Source of the DNA: Bacteroidales bacterium UBA4230
Lineage (GTDB): Bacteria > Bacteroidota > Bacteroidia > Bacteroidales > UBA932
Direction: 5' to 3'
Length of the DNA: 10,388 bases
NCBI GenBank assembly: GCA_002395605.1
Contig: DGXO01000010.1
Coordinates: 1 to 10,388 of the forward strand
Part shown: in pieces, positions 6,877 through 10,388 of the stretch
Numbering within the stretch: position 1 is the first letter of the stretch
Layout: each line of letters opens with the position of its first letter
Notes under the pieces: generated by a model
What the model was told of the DNA's origin: nothing
The model's input: the letters and a program-made list of their open reading frames with translations, nothing else
The model's database searches: none
Position numbers and translations under genes: made by a program

Positions 6877-6910
6877 CAAAAATTAATGGAAAAAGCTTAT
6901 ATTTGTAAAT
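6872..6910. promoter_or_regulatory. Inverted repeat across the M48-trkA divergent promoter region
   Basis: ATTTACAAA (6872-6880) and TTTGTAAAT (6902-6910) are perfect 9-base inverted arms separated by 21 bases. The left arm overlaps both the possible M48 -7 box and the trkA -33 position. The right arm overlaps the trkA -7 box. This could be an operator for a dimeric regulator acting on both genes, or simply the symmetry of back-to-back AT-rich promoters. Confidence 0.35.
6873..6905 (+). promoter_or_regulatory. Predicted Bacteroidetes-type promoter of trkA
   Basis: TATATTTG at 6898-6905 is an exact TAnnTTTG -7 box. TTTA at 6873-6876 stands 21 bases upstream as a near match to the -33 TTTG. 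Transcription would begin about 6911-6913, giving a leader of roughly 20 bases before the ATG at 6931. The region is markedly AT-rich against the GC-rich genes on either side. Confidence 0.55.
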
Positions 6911-6930
6911 GAATTAACGCACCCAAGGGT

Positions 6931-8298
6931 ATGAAAATCATCATTGAAGGAGCCGGACAGGTTGGAGCGCACCTTGCCAAGATGCTTTCCAACGAGTCCA
7001 ATGAAATAACGGTCATAGACCCGGATTCCGAGCGCATCCGTTCCCTCAGCCAAAGCGCGGATGTAGCCACCATCCTGGGCGGGCCTTCCTCCATCCCGGA
7101 CCTCAAGGAAGCCGGATGCTCTTCGGCCGACCTTTTCATTGCGGTCAATCCCCTGCAGTCCCAAAGCGTGAACATAGTGAGCGCCCTTCTGGCCAAGAAA
7201 ATGGGCACCAGGCGCGTTGTGGCCCGCGTAGACGACGAAGACTTCCTTTCCCCGGAAAACAAGCTCCTGTTCAAGGACATGGGCCTGGACATGATGTTCT
7301 TCCCTGAAAAAAGCGCCTCGGATGAAGTAGACGACATGCTTCGGTCTGTAGCTTCCACGGACACCCTTGACTTCGCGCGCGGAAAACTTCAACTTGGCGT
7401 ATTCAAGATTGAAGACGACTCTCCCCTCCTGGACATGACGGTGGCGGAGTTCTCCCAGGTGGTTTCGGCACTTCCAAACGGGGCCGAATTCCGCATTGTA
7501 GCTATCTCCAGGGGCAACGACACCATTATCCCTAAGTTCGACTCCACCTTCAAGTACAACGACTACCTGTATATTATCAGCCGCCGAGACGGCATGCCCG
7601 CTCTCATGAAATACCTTGGCCGTGACAAGATAGAAATCCGCAAGGTCATGATATTGGGAGGCAGCGAAATCGGCCAGATGGTAGCAGCCCGCCTTGCCGC
7701 ACGCAAGATAGACGACATCAAGATAATAGACATAGACCCCAAGCACTGCCGGCATCTGTCGGAGGTTCTCCCGGACAGCGTTTCCGTCGCGTGCGGGGAT
7801 GTCCGTAACGCGGATTTCCTAAAGGAGGAAGACATCCGCGGCTACCACGCCGTGCTTGCCTTCACCGGCTCCGACGAAACCAACATCCTGGCCTGCGTGG
7901 TGGCAAAGAAGATGGGCGTGTCAAGGGTTATCGCCCAGGTGGAGAACCTGGAGTACATCCGTCTTGCAGAGGACATGGGAGTAGACAGCGTCATCAACAA
8001 GAAACTCATCACCGCAAGCCGTATCTTCAAGTTCACTCTCTCAGACAAAGTACGCTCCGTGCGCTATGTCAGCGGCACTGATGCCGAAGTCCTGGAGTAC
8101 ACCGCCGCCCCCGGCTCCCGCATTACCAAGAAACAGCTCAAGGACATCGAGTTCCCCGCAAACGCCATCATAGGCGGCGTCATACGCGGCGGAGACAGCT
8201 TCATCGCAGTTGGCAGCACCCACATAGAAGCCTACGACCGCGTTGCGGTCTTCGCCCTCCCGGATGCCGTGAAGGATGTGGATAAGTTCTTCAGATAG
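6931..8298 (+). CDS. trkA: TrkA, NAD-binding regulatory subunit of Trk K+ uptake
   Basis: This is a cytoplasmic peripheral protein that binds NAD(H) or nucleotides and gates the TrkH/TrkG potassium channel. The 455 residues match E. coli TrkA (458) and hold two tandem RCK units (TrkA_N plus TrkA_C). The first Rossmann motif is GAGQVG (7-12) with acidic D30 in TVIDPD. The second is GGSEIG (243-248), where the usual middle Gly is Ser, with D267 in KIIDIDP. The repeated phrase AKKMG..RVVAR / AKKMG..RVIAQ marks the duplication. The channel subunit trkH often follows trkA, but here the next gene is on the opposite strand, so the membrane partner must be encoded elsewhere. The gene has its own promoter candidate. 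Only 6 bases separate its stop from that of the converging outer-membrane protein gene, leaving no room for a separate terminator. Confidence 0.95.
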   Translation: MKIIIEGAGQVGAHLAKMLSNESNEITVIDPDSERIRSLSQSADVATILGGPSSIPDLKEAGCSSADLFIAVNPLQSQSVNIVSALLAKKMGTRRVVARVDDEDFLSPENKLLFKDMGLDMMFFPEKSASDEVDDMLRSVASTDTLDFARGKLQLGVFKIEDDSPLLDMTVAEFSQVVSALPNGAEFRIVAISRGNDTIIPKFDSTFKYNDYLYIISRRDGMPALMKYLGRDKIEIRKVMILGGSEIGQMVAARLAARKIDDIKIIDIDPKHCRHLSEVLPDSVSVACGDVRNADFLKEEDIRGYHAVLAFTGSDETNILACVVAKKMGVSRVIAQVENLEYIRLAEDMGVDSVINKKLITASRIFKFTLSDKVRSVRYVSGTDAEVLEYTAAPGSRITKKQLKDIEFPANAIIGGVIRGGDSFIAVGSTHIEAYDRVAVFALPDAVKDVDKFFR

Positions 8299-8304
8299 GC
8301 CGTA

Positions 8305-9183
8305 TCAGAAGCAGTACCCCACACCGGCACGTACACCGTCAAACGGGTAGTTTTTGAATCCGTGGGTGTACTGGACAAACGGGCGCCATCTTCCGGCGTT
8401 GCCATCCAGACGCAAACGCAGGCGGCGCGGACGGTCTCCGTCATTTTCCCACCCGATGTAGCCGGAATAATCGGCCATGAAGGTGAATCCCCATGTGGCT
8501 ATGCTTGCAAACAGGCCGAACTGGACGGCGTCGTTCTGCCGGGCGAGGCCGTCCTGCCAGCAGAGGAAGCCGCCGCTGATCCCGGCCCTCACTTCCATTA
8601 CGTAGCTCTGCTGGAACATCCGTGACCACGCTATGGTTCCGTCAAAGAAGTAGCCGCCGCAGTCGTAGTAGCGGGCCTGCTCAAAGGTGTTTCCCATGGC
8701 GGATTTCAGTGCCGCTCTTAGAAGTATGTCCGGCTTCAGCGTATTGGGCTTCCCAACCAGAACCTGCAGATTAGTACAGACATACAAATCTCCTGAATCC
8801 CAGGACTTTCCGGAATTGCGGGCATCCCCCACGCGCCGGTAATCCGCCACCGCGCCGGAGTAAGACCAATGCTCTGCCACAGGTCCCCAGATTTCAAGGC
8901 TGGCCCGCTTTGACCATAGGGGGAAATTGAGGCGTATGAACCCGTCCCAGGTGTGGTCGTTGCCATCCGCCACCCGGCCTTTGTAATAGTCCGCCGCAAG
9001 TTCGGCGTAGATATAAGGCCGAACCCTGCCGTCAGTCATATCCGGCACAGGAAAAGCATTGGGGCCGAAGTACTCCGTTGACACCATGGTAGGCTCCCTG
9101 AAGTCCGGCGCCACTATCGGTGTCTGGGCCGAAACACACATGGCCCAAAACAAGAATGATATGATGAGAGCTGTCCTTTTCAT
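8305..9183 (-). CDS. Uncharacterised outer-membrane beta-barrel-like protein
   Basis: This is a 292-residue exported protein with no function I can assign. The signal peptide MKRTALIISFLFWAMCVSA would be cut before Gln20 (V-S-A). The frame continues upstream to 9435, but that extension lacks a signal at its start and would lie antisense to the carboxylase gene, so the Met at 9183 is chosen. The mature part is rich in aromatic residues in alternating stretches, as in beta strands. Examples are RPYIYAELAADYYKG, DGFIRLNFPLW, GFTFMADYSGYIGWENDGDRP and a final VGYCF with an aromatic terminus, the usual end of outer-membrane barrels. Conserved-looking phrases EYFGPNAFPVPD near the N-terminus and GFLCWQ..ARQNDAVQ in the second half recall a Bacteroidetes hypothetical family. 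It converges on trkA and diverges from the carboxylase gene. Cell location is fairly likely; role unknown. Confidence 0.8.
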   Translation of the reverse strand: MKRTALIISFLFWAMCVSAQTPIVAPDFREPTMVSTEYFGPNAFPVPDMTDGRVRPYIYAELAADYYKGRVADGNDHTWDGFIRLNFPLWSKRASLEIWGPVAEHWSYSGAVADYRRVGDARNSGKSWDSGDLYVCTNLQVLVGKPNTLKPDILLRAALKSAMGNTFEQARYYDCGGYFFDGTIAWSRMFQQSYVMEVRAGISGGFLCWQDGLARQNDAVQFGLFASIATWGFTFMADYSGYIGWENDGDRPRRLRLRLDGNAGRWRPFVQYTHGFKNYPFDGVRAGVGYCF

Positions 9184-9187
9184 ACCA

Positions 9188-9195
9188 CAAATATA
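9188..9195 (-). promoter_or_regulatory. Possible -7 element directly before the outer-membrane protein start
   Basis: Read on the minus strand, TATATTTG is an exact TAnnTTTG box but ends only 4 bases before the start codon at 9183. If used, the transcript would begin at or near the ATG and be leaderless. No good -33 element was found 19-21 bases upstream. It may be chance. Confidence 0.28.
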
Positions 9196-9287
9196 GCAAT
9201 ATATGACAACAATACGTCCGCCAATATCATAATTCGTCCACGTTTTGGGCCGTTTTCGTGGCCGGGAAGGGGTAAGACGGCGAAAGG

Positions 9288-9319
9288 TTTGCCTGTATGA
9301 AGGATATTTAGTATATTTG
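9288..9319 (+). promoter_or_regulatory. Bacteroidetes-type promoter of the carboxylase gene
   Basis: TTTG (9288-9291), a 20-base spacer and TATATTTG (9312-9319) match the Bacteroidetes housekeeping promoter (TTTG, 19-21 bases, TAnnTTTG) exactly. Transcription would begin near 9325, giving a leader of about 14 bases before ATG 9339. The rest of the 155-base intergenic region (9184-9338) shows nothing else I can support. Confidence 0.75.
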
Positions 9320-9338
9320 CACGCTATATTATAGAGAT

Positions 9339-10388
9339 ATGAGTATACAGACAGAAAACATAGAGAAACTGGTGGAGCGCCGGGCAAAAGCACGGCTTGG
9401 AGGCGGAGAGAAAAGGATTGAGGCGCAGCATGCAAAGGGAAAACTCACTGCACGCGAGCGCCTTGAGCTGCTTCTGGACAAGGGCAGCTTTGAGGAGTTT
9501 GACATGTTTGTCCAGCACCGCTGCACCAATTTCGGCATGGAAAAAAGTCACCCGGACGGAGACGGAGTAGTAACCGGATGCGGAACCATTGACGGCCGTC
9601 TGGTGTATGTCTTTGCACAGGATTTCACAGTCAGCGGCGGCTCGCTCTCAAAAACCATGAGCGAGAAAATTTGCAAGGTGCAGGACATGGCGTTGCGTAA
9701 CGGCGCACCGTGCATCGGCCTCAACGACAGCGGCGGAGCACGTATCCAGGAAGGCATTGACGCCCTTGCCGGCTACGGAGAGATCTTCGAGCGCAACATC
9801 CTATCCAGCGGTGTTGTACCCCAGATAAGCTGCATAATGGGTCCCTGCGCAGGCGGCGCGGTTTACTCTCCCGCCCTCACGGACTTCACCCTAATGGTTA
9901 AAAACACCTCCTACATGTTCCTCACAGGCCCTGCCGTTGTAAAAAGCGTTACAGGTGAGGTGGTGGACCAGGAACAGCTTGGCGGCGCATCCGTGCATGC
10001 CTCAAAAAGCGGGGTTGCCCACTTTGCCGCAGAAACCGAGGAAGATGCCATTGCAACCATCAAGAAGCTCCTTAGCTACATTCCCCAGAACAACATGGAA
10101 ACCGCTCCTCTCAAGGAAACCTCAGACCCTGTGGGAAGAGTGGACGACTCCCTCAACTCAATTGTCCCGGACAACCCCAACAAGGCCTACGACATGTACG
10201 GAGTCATCCGCAGCATAGTAGATGACGGAGAGTTCTTTGAGATTCACAAGGACTTCGCCAAGAACATAATAGTTGGTTTTGCCCGCTTTGCAGGCCGAAG
10301 CGTGGGAATTGTGGCCAACCAGCCCCAGATGCTTGCCGGCGTGCTGGATATAAATGCCAGCCGAAAGGCCGCCCGCTTCGTGCGCTTC
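9339..10388 (+). CDS. Acyl-CoA carboxylase beta / methylmalonyl-CoA decarboxylase alpha subunit, 3' truncated
   Basis: This is the carboxyltransferase subunit of a biotin-dependent enzyme acting on propionyl-CoA/methylmalonyl-CoA (PccB/MmdA type). In Bacteroidetes such proteins serve the succinate-propionate route, either carboxylating propionyl-CoA or decarboxylating methylmalonyl-CoA with Na+ export. The first 350 residues are present; the family is about 510-520 long, so the window cuts off the second half of the carboxyltransferase fold. Landmarks are KGKLTARERLELLLD (about 33-47), FAQDFTVSGGSLSK, the acyl-CoA-binding NDSGGARIQEG (129-139) and the oxyanion-hole GPCAGGAVYSPALTDF (168-183). 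The second domain starts near PNKAYDMYGVIRSIVDDGEFFE. The start is fixed by the promoter just upstream and the family-like N-terminus MSIQTENIEKLVERR. Which of the two reactions applies depends on downstream genes outside the window, so no symbol is given. Confidence 0.94.
   Translation, partial: MSIQTENIEKLVERRAKARLGGGEKRIEAQHAKGKLTARERLELLLDKGSFEEFDMFVQHRCTNFGMEKSHPDGDGVVTGCGTIDGRLVYVFAQDFTVSGGSLSKTMSEKICKVQDMALRNGAPCIGLNDSGGARIQEGIDALAGYGEIFERNILSSGVVPQISCIMGPCAGGAVYSPALTDFTLMVKNTSYMFLTGPAVVKSVTGEVVDQEQLGGASVHASKSGVAHFAAETEEDAIATIKKLLSYIPQNNMETAPLKETSDPVGRVDDSLNSIVPDNPNKAYDMYGVIRSIVDDGEFFEIHKDFAKNIIVGFARFAGRSVGIVANQPQMLAGVLDINASRKAARFVRF

Noticed and set aside
9238..9261. CCACG and CGTGG inverted arms, and CGTTTT repeated at 10-base spacing, upstream of the carboxylase promoter.
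   Set aside because: The arms are only five bases with a long spacer in a GC-rich stretch. There is no independent support for an operator.
9184..9435. N-terminal extension of the outer-membrane protein frame up to 9435.
   Set aside because: It would run antisense into the carboxylase gene and across its promoter, and would bury the signal peptide that begins at 9183.

Overview
The window reads as a chromosomal segment of a fairly GC-rich member of the Bacteroidales. The proteins match families as I remember them from that group, including a Bacteroidetes-type peptide transporter, an acyl-CoA carboxylase beta subunit and an outer-membrane protein. Two intergenic regions carry the Bacteroidetes promoter form (TTTG / about 20 bases / TAnnTTTG), and Shine-Dalgarno sequences are mostly absent. 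Genus cannot be decided from the sequence alone. No tRNA, rRNA, CRISPR array, insertion sequence or phage gene was seen.

Layout. The + strand block 2-6077 runs: 5'-truncated POT-family peptide transporter, zeta-toxin-like kinase, tldD, tldE/pmbA and a family 2 glycosyltransferase. The last four genes overlap end to end (ATGA, TGATG, then an 8-base overlap), so they look like one translationally coupled operon, possibly read through from the transporter. A minus-strand M48 metalloprotease lipoprotein (6074-6850) converges on the glycosyltransferase, with overlapping stop codons. It diverges from trkA (6931-8298), an NAD-binding regulator of K+ uptake. An uncharacterised outer-membrane protein (8305-9183, minus) converges on trkA. 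It diverges from a biotin-dependent acyl-CoA carboxylase/decarboxylase carboxyltransferase subunit (9339 to the window end), which has a textbook Bacteroidetes promoter.

How the genes fit together. The transporter and TldD/TldE are both connected with peptide uptake or turnover. TldD/E is known elsewhere for degrading an antitoxin and maturing peptides, so a zeta-like kinase coupled to it is suggestive, but no antitoxin is visible. The remaining genes are housekeeping envelope, ion and propionate-metabolism functions.

The most unusual signal is a 63-base palindromic repeat present twice as direct copies (1467-1529 and 5777-5839). The first 46 bases are identical. All six differences fall in the last hairpin and make three fully compensated base pairs. 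One copy lies in frame inside the glycosyltransferase gene. The other abuts the kinase gene and is open in the same reading frame. This looks like a structured, probably mobile element that tolerates insertion into coding sequence.
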